Shown here piece after piece: positions 17,250-24,646 of a DNA stretch of 64,000 nucleotides. The position numbers and the translations under genes are program-made. Below the pieces are notes generated by a model. That model ran no database searches. It was not told the origin of the DNA and saw nothing but the letters and a program-made list of their open reading frames with translations. Position 1 is the stretch's first letter, and each line of letters begins with the position of its first letter. Source of the DNA: JALYNX01 sp040902845 (GTDB taxonomy: Bacteria; Actinomycetota; Acidimicrobiia; Spongiisociales; ZC4RG35); assembly GCA_040902845.1 (NCBI GenBank), contig JBBDWM010000022.1:1-64000 (forward strand), in the 5' to 3' direction.

Positions 17250-18059
17250 TCAAAGATGATCCGAGATCCAGGCCACGATCTCGGCCACGATCTCGGGGCC
17301 CTCCGGCTCGTTCAGGATCTCATGACGCAGCCCCGGATGCAACCGGCGCTCCACACCCGGCACCTCGCCCAGAATCGCCGTTGACTGTGGGGGCACGATG
17401 GTGTCCGCTCCCCCCTGCAACACCAGGGTCGGGATCTCGATCCGGGTCGCATTCTCGGTTACCTCGGCCATCGCGGCGAACAAGGCTGCGCCAAGCCTCG
17501 GTGTCGTCTTGGCATATACCAGGGGATCGGCGAAGTAGGCCTCCCCAACCGCGGGATCGCGGGACAGCTGCTCGCCCTTGAGGGAATTAGGTATTGCCAG
17601 GCTGGGAGCGATCTTGCTGAAGACACCGGACAGGGCCCTTTGCCAGCCCGCGCCGCCCCCCAGCGCCGGCGCACTCAACACCAGCAGGTCGGGCGCGGTC
17701 CGACCGGCCTGGACGTACCCCGCGGCGAGATTTCCCCCCATCGAATGTCCCATCAGGACCACAGGCGCACCCTGCTCCCTCGCCCAGATGACATGTCGCT
17801 CGATTTGATCGTGATACAGACTCCAATCTGCGATATCGCCACGAGGGCCACCCGAAGCCCCGAACCCGATCAGGTCGAAGGAGCGGACCATGAATCCGGC
17901 GTCAGAGAGAAGCGACCCGGTCCTCTCGTAACGACCGCAATGCTCGGCGATACCGTGGACCAGCACCACGACCGCCTTCGGCGCCGATTCCGGCGCCCAT
18001 ACCCTGACTTGTTCGATTCCGAAGCCGTTCACCGGCTCGGGTCGTGACGCGCTGCGCAA
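17250..18059 (-). CDS. Alpha/beta hydrolase, monoacylglycerol lipase-like
   Basis: This 269-residue serine hydrolase of the Hydrolase_4 (lysophospholipase) type has the oxyanion region VVVLVHGIAEHCGRYE, nucleophile elbow VLMGHSMGG, catalytic Asp in LVLQGGADTIVPP and catalytic His in HPGLRHEILNEPE. It has no signal peptide, so it acts in the cytoplasm or at the membrane surface, probably on monoacylglycerols or lysophospholipids. Confidence 0.9.
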   Translation of the reverse strand: MRSASRPEPVNGFGIEQVRVWAPESAPKAVVVLVHGIAEHCGRYERTGSLLSDAGFMVRSFDLIGFGASGGPRGDIADWSLYHDQIERHVIWAREQGAPVVLMGHSMGGNLAAGYVQAGRTAPDLLVLSAPALGGGAGWQRALSGVFSKIAPSLAIPNSLKGEQLSRDPAVGEAYFADPLVYAKTTPRLGAALFAAMAEVTENATRIEIPTLVLQGGADTIVPPQSTAILGEVPGVERRLHPGLRHEILNEPEGPEIVAEIVAWISDHL

Positions 18060-18113
18060 AAGGGTCTCCTAGCTCTCGGCGTCATAAGTGTGGTCAGTTG
18101 AATGCGAAACGCA

Positions 18114-19175
18114 TTACTCCATGGTGGTTGATTGCTTGTGAAACGGGGGCGTGCTGATCGTCGCCGCCACCCACCGATCCCGGATCTCGATCTCGAGGCC
18201 GGTCTCATGAGGGCCCGGTGGGGGTGAGATGTAGGCCATACCCACCCCTTTGTCGAGCATCGGGCTGAGGTTCCCGGAGGTGACCACCCCGGTGCCGGTG
18301 CTGGTCCGGGCCCTATGCCCGTGACGAGGGATGCCCCTTTCATCGAGTACGAAGCCGGTGAGCCGGCGCGACACTCCCCGCTCATTCTGATCTAGCAGCA
18401 CCTCGCATCCGACGAAGACATGGTCCAGAGCCACCGCAAAGCCAAGGTTCGCCTCCAATGGCGTGGTGGTCTCGTCGAGATCCGGCCCCCACAACGGAAG
18501 ACCGGCCTCGAGCCGGAGGGTGTCCCTCGAGCCGAGCCCACATGGGGTGGCACCCGATTCCAGCAGGGCATCGAACAGCCGGCGCCCGGTCGCGGGATCA
18601 CAAACGATCTCACCACCCCGCTCGCCGGTGTAACCGGTTCCGGCCATCGCAACCGGCTGCCCCTCCCAAGTCGCCTCGGCGACGCGAAACCTGCCAGGCG
18701 CGAGGCCGAGAACCTCATTCATCGCGTCAGGGGCCGAGGGTCCCTGGACCGCGATCAGGACGGTGTCTTCCCGAAGACTTCGGGTGGTACAGCCGGGCTC
18801 CGCCGTGAAGGCTGCAAGCACTCGCTCCTGGTTGGCCGCGTTGGGCATGACCCAGAAGCGATCGGGTTCCCACCACCAAACGATCACGTCGTCGATGATC
18901 CCACCAGATGGGTTGAGCATCATCGTGTACTGGGTCCGGCCAGGCTCGATTCTGTCGATGTTGTTGCAGAGCAGATGGTTGAGGGCGTCATGAGAGCCGG
19001 GCCCGGACAGCTCGAACCGCCCAAGATGGCTGACGTCGAAGATCCCCACGCCGGTGCGGACTGCCTTGTGCTCGGCAAGCACCGATTCATATTGAACCGG
19101 CATCTCCCATCCGCCGAACTCGACGAATCGCGCCCCCAGCCTCCGGTGGAGGTCGTCCAACGGAGACCGACTCAT
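18114..19175 (-). CDS. gcvT: Glycine cleavage system T protein (aminomethyltransferase)
   Basis: This 353-residue T-protein transfers the aminomethyl carbon of glycine from the H-protein lipoyl arm to tetrahydrofolate. It shows GARFVEFGGWEMPVQY, TGVGIFDVSHLGRFELSG, YTMMLNPSGGIIDDVIVWWW, GTGYTGERGGEI and LGSRDTLRLEAGLPLWG. Its start overlaps the stop of the upstream nuclease-like gene as ATGA, so the two are translationally coupled. gcvH lies 4.5 kb upstream; gcvP is not in the window. Confidence 0.93.
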   Translation of the reverse strand: MSRSPLDDLHRRLGARFVEFGGWEMPVQYESVLAEHKAVRTGVGIFDVSHLGRFELSGPGSHDALNHLLCNNIDRIEPGRTQYTMMLNPSGGIIDDVIVWWWEPDRFWVMPNAANQERVLAAFTAEPGCTTRSLREDTVLIAVQGPSAPDAMNEVLGLAPGRFRVAEATWEGQPVAMAGTGYTGERGGEIVCDPATGRRLFDALLESGATPCGLGSRDTLRLEAGLPLWGPDLDETTTPLEANLGFAVALDHVFVGCEVLLDQNERGVSRRLTGFVLDERGIPRHGHRARTSTGTGVVTSGNLSPMLDKGVGMAYISPPPGPHETGLEIEIRDRWVAATISTPPFHKQSTTME

Positions 19176-19609
19176 CCCGTCAGCCGTTCTCCTCTGTCCT
19201 CGAGACGCACGATCTCGGGCCTTCCGGGAATGCGGGTGGGCGCCACCACATCCTCGAGATGATCGGGCTCTTCGAGCCCGTATTTGACCACCAGGTTGAG
19301 GTAGTCGCGCTGATAGAAGACCTTGCAGCTGACCTCCGGGTAGAGCTCCCTGAGCCGTCTCACTTTTCGGTTCTTCTTGGTGACGAGTTTTTGGTTCATC
19401 GTGGTGATCTCGATGTAGAGATCGTCGTCGGGGAGATAGAAATCGGGTGTGAAGAACTGGGTCGGGGTGCCGTCACGATCCCACAAAAGCGGGAACGACC
19501 GAGGCTCGTAATCCCAGGGAACATCATAGAAATCGAGGAGAAGGGCGAACTGACGCTCACTGTTGTGAGCAAACTCGGTCTCGACGGCCGACTGAAGTTC
19601 GGTGATCAG
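19172..19609 (-). CDS. PD-(D/E)XK nuclease-like protein, probable CTG start
   Basis: The frame is open and protein-like from CTG 19609 to the stop (145 residues). It reads ALITELQSAVETEFAHNSE, then QFALLLDFYDVPWDYEPRSF, then FTPDFYLPDDDLYIEITTMN with KKNRKVRRLREL. The pattern E...D-F-Y-L-P-x(4)-Y-I-E-I-T resembles a PD-(D/E)XK nuclease core. No ATG, GTG or TTG occurs between 19609 and TTG 19486, and starting at 19486 would cut off the family-like first 40 residues. CTG overlaps the TGA of the upstream merR gene (CTGA), and AGGAG lies six bases before it, so a CTG start is likely. It is coupled to gcvT downstream by ATGA. Function unknown. Confidence 0.72.
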   Translation of the reverse strand: MITELQSAVETEFAHNSERQFALLLDFYDVPWDYEPRSFPLLWDRDGTPTQFFTPDFYLPDDDLYIEITTMNQKLVTKKNRKVRRLRELYPEVSCKVFYQRDYLNLVVKYGLEEPDHLEDVVAPTRIPGRPEIVRLEDRGERLTG

Positions 19610-20064
19610 GGCGCTCCTGCCTCGACGACCCCGGCCAACTCGCTCTCCGGGAAGAGACGGTGGAGCTCACCTTCGACTTCGTCTTGAACCGGGCCGATGG
19701 CGATCCCAAAAACACCCTGACCGCGTCGAAAGACGTCGACGACCTCCTGTTCGGAATGGGCGGCGTAGATGGTCTGACCGTCACTGAGCAGGGTGACGTC
19801 GGCTAGCGGCCGGTCGGAATCGAGCTGCTCGGCGAGAATCTCGACCGCCGAGCGAATCTTCTTCAAGCTCATGCCCGCGTCGAGAAGGCGCTTGATCACC
19901 TTGAGCTGCACCACGTCAGAGAAGGAGTACAACCGCTGGGATCCTGAGCCATTCGCCTGCTGCATAGACGGCAAGATGAGGTTGGTCCGCGCCCAGTAAT
20001 CGAGCTGTCGGTAGGTGATCCCCACCAACTTGCAGACCTGTGGAGCGCGATAGCCTTGGATCAT
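19606..20064 (-). CDS. MerR-family regulator (Rv1830-like position)
   Basis: This 152-residue protein has an N-terminal winged-helix MerR domain (APQVCKLVGITYRQLDYWAR, QRLYSFSDVVQLKVIKRLLD) and a short effector part. In mycobacteria a MerR gene follows the DUF151 nuclease gene in the same gcv cluster (Rv1828-Rv1830); the position here matches. A palindrome GTTACA-AGCG-TGTAAC (20076-20091) lies just upstream of its ATG, a good candidate autoregulatory operator. Confidence 0.88.
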   Translation of the reverse strand: MIQGYRAPQVCKLVGITYRQLDYWARTNLILPSMQQANGSGSQRLYSFSDVVQLKVIKRLLDAGMSLKKIRSAVEILAEQLDSDRPLADVTLLSDGQTIYAAHSEQEVVDVFRRGQGVFGIAIGPVQDEVEGELHRLFPESELAGVVEAGAP

Positions 20065-20075
20065 CGGTCCTCCAT

Positions 20076-20091
20076 GTTACAAGCGTGTAAC
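20076..20091. promoter_or_regulatory. Palindromic operator candidate upstream of merR
   Basis: This is a perfect 6-bp inverted repeat, GTTACA and TGTAAC, around AGCG. It sits between the likely promoter and the MerR start codon, where MerR-type dimers or other regulators commonly bind. Confidence 0.5.
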
Positions 20092-20106
20092 TCCGCCGTT
20101 GTCAGC

Positions 20107-20136
20107 AAGCTACCCATGTACGTTAGGCAATGTCAA
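20107..20136 (-). promoter_or_regulatory. Sigma70-type promoter for merR
   Basis: On the minus strand a TTGACA box (20136-20131) is followed after 18 bases by TAGCTT (20112-20107), about 43 bases before the ATG. The -35 is consensus, the -10 weak. Prediction only. Confidence 0.35.
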
Positions 20137-20192
20137 CGCAATCCTGTGGATAACTCGTCGCGGGTGAACCAGCGGCGCGGTCTCACTCTCGT

Positions 20193-20236
20193 AATTGGGA
20201 CCGCCAGGGCCGTATATGGCCCTGGCGGTCCCAATT
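20193..20236. terminator. 19-bp perfect hairpin after the DUF151 gene
   Basis: A perfect 19-bp inverted repeat (20193-20211 and 20218-20236) with loop GTATAT begins two bases past the stop codon of the DUF151 gene. It should form a very stable RNA hairpin ending that operon. No long T tract follows. The sequence after it (CAATTACGAGAGTGAGACC on the minus strand) recurs almost unchanged beside a hairpin after aroA. Confidence 0.65.
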
Positions 20237-20238
20237 TG

Positions 20239-20751
20239 TCAGGGCCCGGGCTCGTCCTCGAGAAAGTCCTCGACGGTTACCTCTTCGAGAAACTCTCGAA
20301 ATCGGGCGACTTCGTCCTCTTCATTGGCCTCTTCCTCGAAGACCACGCCTGCATCTTCGAGGACGCCGGGAAGCGCAAACACCGGGGTCCCGGTGCGAAC
20401 GGCGAGGGCGATGGCATCAGAGGGGCGTGAGGAGACATGCACCTCCCGTCCCGAGATGTCGAGTGAGAGATCGGCGTAGAACACCGAATCACGCATCTCG
20501 GTGATGACGACTCGCACCGCGAACGCCCCAACGGCATCAATGACAGAGCGCATCAGATCGTGGGTCAGCGGGCGTGGTGGGCTCACCCCCTCCAGGGCGG
20601 TGGCAATGGCGGTTGCCTCGGAGCCTCCGATCCAGATCGGCAGGTACCGATTGCCCTCCTGCTCCCTCAAGAGGACGATCGGCTGGTTGGACGGGAGTTC
20701 GACTCGGACTCCGACGACCTCCATCGCGATGGGTGATCCGTTACCCGGCAT
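20239..20751 (-). CDS. Bifunctional nuclease family protein (DUF151)
   Basis: This 170-residue protein has the DUF151 signature: VVGVRVELPSNQPIVLLREQ, RYLPIWIGGSEATAIA, RPLTHDLMRSVIDAVGA, FYADLSLDISGREVHVSSRP and SDAIALAVRTGTPVFA. A helical acidic C-terminus resembles UvrB/C-like tails. Homologues include Rv1829 and plant bifunctional nucleases. It is the last gene of a same-strand run starting at garA and is followed by a strong hairpin. The start could also be ATG 20724. Confidence 0.93.
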   Translation of the reverse strand: MPGNGSPIAMEVVGVRVELPSNQPIVLLREQEGNRYLPIWIGGSEATAIATALEGVSPPRPLTHDLMRSVIDAVGAFAVRVVITEMRDSVFYADLSLDISGREVHVSSRPSDAIALAVRTGTPVFALPGVLEDAGVVFEEEANEEDEVARFREFLEEVTVEDFLEDEPGP

Positions 20752-20763
20752 TACCCGAGGTTA

Positions 20764-21366
20764 TCACCGGGTGTCTGAATCGGGACTGGCTGGTCTCCGC
20801 CATCCGAGGGTTTTGGAGAGGGCCCTAGGGTCGTTGACAAGAGCCTCCATGTCGAGCACCGCCCACACCGAGCGGAGGTTGCGGTAGTAGCCCTGCCAGT
20901 CCATCCCATATCCCACCAGGTACTCGTCACCGACTTCGAACCCGCGATACTCGATGGGCACCTCGACGACACGGCGCCTGGTCTTGTCGATCAATGAGGC
21001 GGTCGCGACACCGCGCGCTCCCCGGTCGAGGATGGTGCGTCTCAACACCGAGAGAGTCAGACCGGTGTCGGTTATATCTTCCACGATCACCACGTCGCGG
21101 TCGGTGACGGGGGTCCACAGATCCATCGCGATGCCGATCCGGCCCCCCTCGCCGAATCGGTTGAGGACCAGGAAGTCGACCTCGGAGGGCAGGTCGACTT
21201 GCCGCACGAGATCGGCGGCAAAGGGCACCGACCCCATCATGACCACCACGAACAGGGGATCGCGTCCCGAGTAGTCAACGGTGATAGCCCTCCCCAACTC
21301 GGCTACCCGTGACTGGATCTCAGATTCGGGGATTGCCTCCACAGCAGGCTCAGAACCTGATGTCAC
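20764..21366 (-). CDS. hpt: Hypoxanthine phosphoribosyltransferase
   Basis: This purine salvage enzyme makes IMP or GMP from base and PRPP. It shows LFVVVMMGSVPFAADLVRQ, the PRPP loop VVIVEDITDTGLTLSVL, DKTRRRVVEVPIEYRGFEV and the C-terminal DWQGYYRNL. The length of 200 residues is slightly long because of N- and C-terminal tails. Its ATG overlaps the stop of the carboxypeptidase gene (ATGA), so it belongs to the same operon. Confidence 0.92.
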   Translation of the reverse strand: MTSGSEPAVEAIPESEIQSRVAELGRAITVDYSGRDPLFVVVMMGSVPFAADLVRQVDLPSEVDFLVLNRFGEGGRIGIAMDLWTPVTDRDVVIVEDITDTGLTLSVLRRTILDRGARGVATASLIDKTRRRVVEVPIEYRGFEVGDEYLVGYGMDWQGYYRNLRSVWAVLDMEALVNDPRALSKTLGWRRPASPDSDTR

Positions 21367-22487
21367 GCTCCGAGGACCCGGTCGATCCAGTAGAGAAGGG
21401 CGTCGGTCACCGAGGTTTCGGCACCCTGAGAGCGGCGGGTCACTTCGATGATCGGTGCCTGCTCTGGTTGGGGAATGTCACCCAGCGGAGACGGTTGCTC
21501 CAGCATCAAGCCCTGGCCCGCCAGGTGGAGGTAGGTCTCGACCCGCCCCATCGTCACCACCGCCCCCGGTTCGACCCTGGCTTTCGCCGCGGTGTACGGG
21601 GTCTCCGTGACGGCGTCTCCATAAAACCCGAGGTCTCGAAACCCGTAGTCGAACAACAACCTGGCGTCGGTGAAGTTCCCGAAGTTCTCGGGAGATCCGA
21701 GGACCACCGCATACAGCCTGCGGCCGTCACGTTCGGCGGCTGCGACAAATGTGAAAAGGGCTCGCGGTGTGAGCCCGGTCTTGACTCCCAGCATCCCGTC
21801 GTAGGAGCCGAGCATGAGATTGGTGCTGATCCCCACTCGATGTGTGCCGTCGGGGGCATCGGTCATGACGATTACCCGTGAGCGCACTACGTCTGCGAAC
21901 TCAGGATGACCCATCGCCAACCGGGCCATGGTCAACAGATCCCTTGCACTGGACCTATGGCCGGGTGCATCCATCCCGTGAGGGTTGGCGAAGTATGTCT
22001 CTTCAAGGCCCAACTCCTCGGCGCGATCATTCATCAACTGGACGAATTGGTCCACGCTCCCGGAGATATGCTCGGCAAGTGCGGTGGCGGCATCGTTGGC
22101 CGAGCGAACCATGAGGGCCCTGAACAGTGATCCCACGGTCATCTGCTCGCCGGCCACCAGGCCGATCTCCTGTCCCCCGGTCTCGGCTGCCTCCTGTGAA
22201 ACGGTCGCTATCTCGTCGAAATCGGTGTTCTCGACTACCAGGAGACCGGTCATGACCTTGGTCGTGGAGGCCATGGCCCTTTCATCCGAAGCCCCCGAAG
22301 AGCCAAGGACCATGTCGATGGACTCGTCGTAGAGGATCCACGACGGGGCGGAGACGTTGGGCGGGCCCGAACCGGGAAAGGTCTGGAAGACCGGTGCGGG
22401 ATAGGTAAACGGTGCCGCCGCCGCCGGCAGGGCGAACAGCAGGACCAGCACCGGGACCGGTGCCAGGGCTCGGGCCAACCTCATCAT
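21363..22487 (-). CDS. D-alanyl-D-alanine carboxypeptidase (S11)
   Basis: This is a DD-carboxypeptidase that trims peptidoglycan stem peptides. A signal peptide (ALAPVPVLVLLFALPAAAA) is followed by penicillin-binding motifs SxxK (MASTTKVMTG), SxN (VRSANDAATALAE) and KTG (LGVKTGLTPRA). A C-terminal beta domain follows. At 374 residues it is within the DacA/DacB range. It is coupled by ATGA overlaps to the upstream MerR and downstream hpt genes. Confidence 0.93.
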   Translation of the reverse strand: MMRLARALAPVPVLVLLFALPAAAAPFTYPAPVFQTFPGSGPPNVSAPSWILYDESIDMVLGSSGASDERAMASTTKVMTGLLVVENTDFDEIATVSQEAAETGGQEIGLVAGEQMTVGSLFRALMVRSANDAATALAEHISGSVDQFVQLMNDRAEELGLEETYFANPHGMDAPGHRSSARDLLTMARLAMGHPEFADVVRSRVIVMTDAPDGTHRVGISTNLMLGSYDGMLGVKTGLTPRALFTFVAAAERDGRRLYAVVLGSPENFGNFTDARLLFDYGFRDLGFYGDAVTETPYTAAKARVEPGAVVTMGRVETYLHLAGQGLMLEQPSPLGDIPQPEQAPIIEVTRRSQGAETSVTDALLYWIDRVLGA

Positions 22488-23167
22488 GGTGTGGTCTGCT
22501 GCTTCAACTCTCCCTCGAGCATCGCACGGTGCATCGCCTGCACGGAGCCCGCGCTCAGTTCGAGGACGTCCCTGGCCCTGGCCCTGGCCTCGGCGTTGGT
22601 GGCTCGCATCAGCGGAGCCGTGAGTTGTCGAAGCAGATCTGCCTCTCGATCCACCGACAGGCGGATCGACCTCAGATGTCGTGCCTCCAATCCCTGATCC
22701 ATCAATCGTTTCGCTTCGAGGGCGACGACCCCGGCCTCGACTGGATAGACGTCCGATTCGCCGATCGGCCGCATCACGCCCGCCTCAAGCAGATCGTCGA
22801 GTTGACGCGACGTGAGACCGGATCGTTTCAGGACGTCGTCCCTCGCCAGGGGAGCCCGGGCGTCCTCACTATGACGCGGCTCGGTTTGGCGACTCGAAAC
22901 CGCGTCTTCGCCACGCTCCCACAGGGTGAGCTTCGACTTGATCACTTTGAGTGGAAGGAAATGGTCTCGCTGCTGTTGAAGGATGAAACGCAACCGCGCC
23001 AGATCTTCGCCGTCGAATTGGCGGTAACCGCTGTCGGATCGGCCGGGGTCGATCAGCCCCTGGGATTCGAGAAACCTGATCTTGGACACCGACACATCGG
23101 GAAAGTCGTCACGGAGGAGGTTGATCACCTCACCGATGCTCATCGAATCCTGGTCAGGCATCGCCAT
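22484..23167 (-). CDS. MerR-family regulator (Rv1828-like)
   Basis: This 227-residue regulator has an N-terminal winged helix (SIGEVINLLRDDFPDVSVSK, RFLESQGLIDPGRSDSGYRQ, DGEDLARLRFILQQQRDHF), a linker, a second helical domain (GLTSRQLDDLLEAGVMRP) and a long C-terminal helix region. This two-domain layout matches the actinobacterial protein next to GarA. It overlaps garA by 14 bases. Confidence 0.9.
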   Translation of the reverse strand: MAMPDQDSMSIGEVINLLRDDFPDVSVSKIRFLESQGLIDPGRSDSGYRQFDGEDLARLRFILQQQRDHFLPLKVIKSKLTLWERGEDAVSSRQTEPRHSEDARAPLARDDVLKRSGLTSRQLDDLLEAGVMRPIGESDVYPVEAGVVALEAKRLMDQGLEARHLRSIRLSVDREADLLRQLTAPLMRATNAEARARARDVLELSAGSVQAMHRAMLEGELKQQTTP

Positions 23168-23594
23168 GTGCGACGAGAAAGTGGAATCGCCCCACGACGA
23201 CCTCGTCGCCTGCCCTCAATTGCGCTTCATCGACCCGGGCATCATTCACATAGGTCCCGTTCGTCGATCCGCTGTCCTCAACCACGAGGTTGCCTTCGCC
23301 AAGGACGAAGCGACAGTGCTGGCGCGAAATCGTGACGTCATTGAGGAAAATGTCGCTTTCGGGATGCCTACCCACCGTGGTGTTGCCCGGTGCGAGCAGG
23401 TAGGTCATCCCGGTCTGGGGCCCGCGCTCGATCACCAGGGCGTATCCGGTGAATCCTTCGACGCTGCCGGCTTCCTCGCGGGTCAGCGGATGGTCGGCTC
23501 GATCCTGGATTGGCACGTAGACAACCGTGGGATCGCTCTCCACCTCAACTTGAGGGTCGGGTTGGCCCGAAACGCGCTGGCTGTCCTCGGTCAT
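23154..23594 (-). CDS. garA: FHA-domain regulator, GarA-like
   Basis: This 146-residue protein has a C-terminal forkhead-associated domain that binds phosphothreonine: TTVGRHPESDIFLNDVTISR, the QHCRF strand and VEDSGSTNGTYVNDARV. In mycobacteria GarA is phosphorylated on Thr in an ETTS-type motif and then controls 2-oxoglutarate metabolism. Here the N-terminus has DPTVVYVPIQ instead, so the Thr there is the candidate phosphosite. The position between gcvH and a MerR gene matches the mycobacterial cluster and supports the assignment. Confidence 0.87.
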   Translation of the reverse strand: MTEDSQRVSGQPDPQVEVESDPTVVYVPIQDRADHPLTREEAGSVEGFTGYALVIERGPQTGMTYLLAPGNTTVGRHPESDIFLNDVTISRQHCRFVLGEGNLVVEDSGSTNGTYVNDARVDEAQLRAGDEVVVGRFHFLVAHGDA

Positions 23595-23639
23595 TACGCC
23601 AGATGATAGGGAGTGCCCGGCGTTGCGCCGAGCCTCGGC

Positions 23640-24020
23640 TCATTCGGTCAGATCACGGTATGCGGCGGCGTCGAGCAGACCGGACATGTCCACCCCGTCG
23701 GTGACCTCGACCTCCACGAACCAGGCTTGGTCGTAAGGGCTCTGATTGACCAGTTCCGGAGAGCTCGCCAGCGCCGGGTTGACCGCCGTTATCCGACCGG
23801 AAAAGGGGGCGTATACCTCCCCCACCGACTTGGTGCTCTCCACCTCGACCAGGATGTCGTCCTTGCTCACACTTGCGCCGACCTCGGGCAACTCGACGAA
23901 GACCACATCTCCCAACTGGTCCTGGGCGTAGTCGGTGATCCCGATTCGCACAGTGGAATCCCCTACGCGTCGAATCCACTCGTGCTCCTCTGTGTAGAGA
24001 AGATCATCGGGTACCTGCAT
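23640..24020 (-). CDS. gcvH: Glycine cleavage system H protein
   Basis: This 126-residue lipoyl carrier shuttles the aminomethyl group between the P, T and L proteins. The lipoylated Lys is in VEVESTKSVGEVYAPFSG. The N-terminal LLYTEEHEWIRR and the terminal AWFVEVEV are typical. ATG 24020 has AGGAGG just upstream and overlaps the TGA of the CDP-alcohol transferase gene by one base. Confidence 0.95.
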   Translation of the reverse strand: MQVPDDLLYTEEHEWIRRVGDSTVRIGITDYAQDQLGDVVFVELPEVGASVSKDDILVEVESTKSVGEVYAPFSGRITAVNPALASSPELVNQSPYDQAWFVEVEVTDGVDMSGLLDAAAYRDLTE

Positions 24021-24616
24021 CAAACCTCCTGAGGGCCGGTGGGCGACTTTAACGCTGCCAAGCGATGTCGAGTGTCTCCGATATACGACACGGCAACGTA
24101 CCAGTAGAGGGCGAGGCCGACCACCGCAGCCACCCAGCCCGTAGGACGCAGGAACCATTCCATGAACCCGGCGGCGACCAGGTAGAACGCGGGAATCGCG
24201 CCATAGAGGAGAAACGTCGCCACCTTGCCGTAGTACCGGACATCGATCGTTCCTCCGCCTCTGGCCGCCAGATAGATCGCAACCAGGCCCACCAGCACCT
24301 CGCGGGCTATGAGCAGGGCCCCGACCGCCACAGGGACCACCCCCACGATGAGACCGCCGATCACCGCCGAGGCGATCATCAAACGGTCAGCGACCGGATC
24401 GAGGACTCTTCCCAGCTCGCTGACCTGATTGAGACGACGGGCGAGATATCCGTCGATCCAGTCGGTCCATCCGATGGTGAAGACCAGCCACGCCGCCAAC
24501 GCGATGTTGTCCTGAACGAGAAGGACCCACCAGAAGAGGCCTACACCAAGCAAACGGGTGAACGTCACCAGGTTGGGGATGGTGAGGACTCGGTTGGTGG
24601 AGACGGCTTCGGTCAC
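24020..24616 (-). CDS. CDP-alcohol phosphatidyltransferase (PgsA-like)
   Basis: This 198-residue integral membrane enzyme joins CDP-diacylglycerol to an alcohol phosphate. The family motif is present as DWIDGYLARRLNQVSELG, continuing RVLDPVADR with all catalytic Asp residues. Hydrophobic segments flank it. Phosphatidylglycerophosphate synthase is the most likely role; a cardiolipin- or inositol-type role cannot be excluded. In mycobacteria pgsA2 also lies near gcvH and garA. Confidence 0.9.
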   Translation of the reverse strand: MTEAVSTNRVLTIPNLVTFTRLLGVGLFWWVLLVQDNIALAAWLVFTIGWTDWIDGYLARRLNQVSELGRVLDPVADRLMIASAVIGGLIVGVVPVAVGALLIAREVLVGLVAIYLAARGGGTIDVRYYGKVATFLLYGAIPAFYLVAAGFMEWFLRPTGWVAAVVGLALYWYVAVSYIGDTRHRLAALKSPTGPQEV

Positions 24617-24646
24617 CGGAATGAGGCTAACTCCGGCTTCGGAGCC

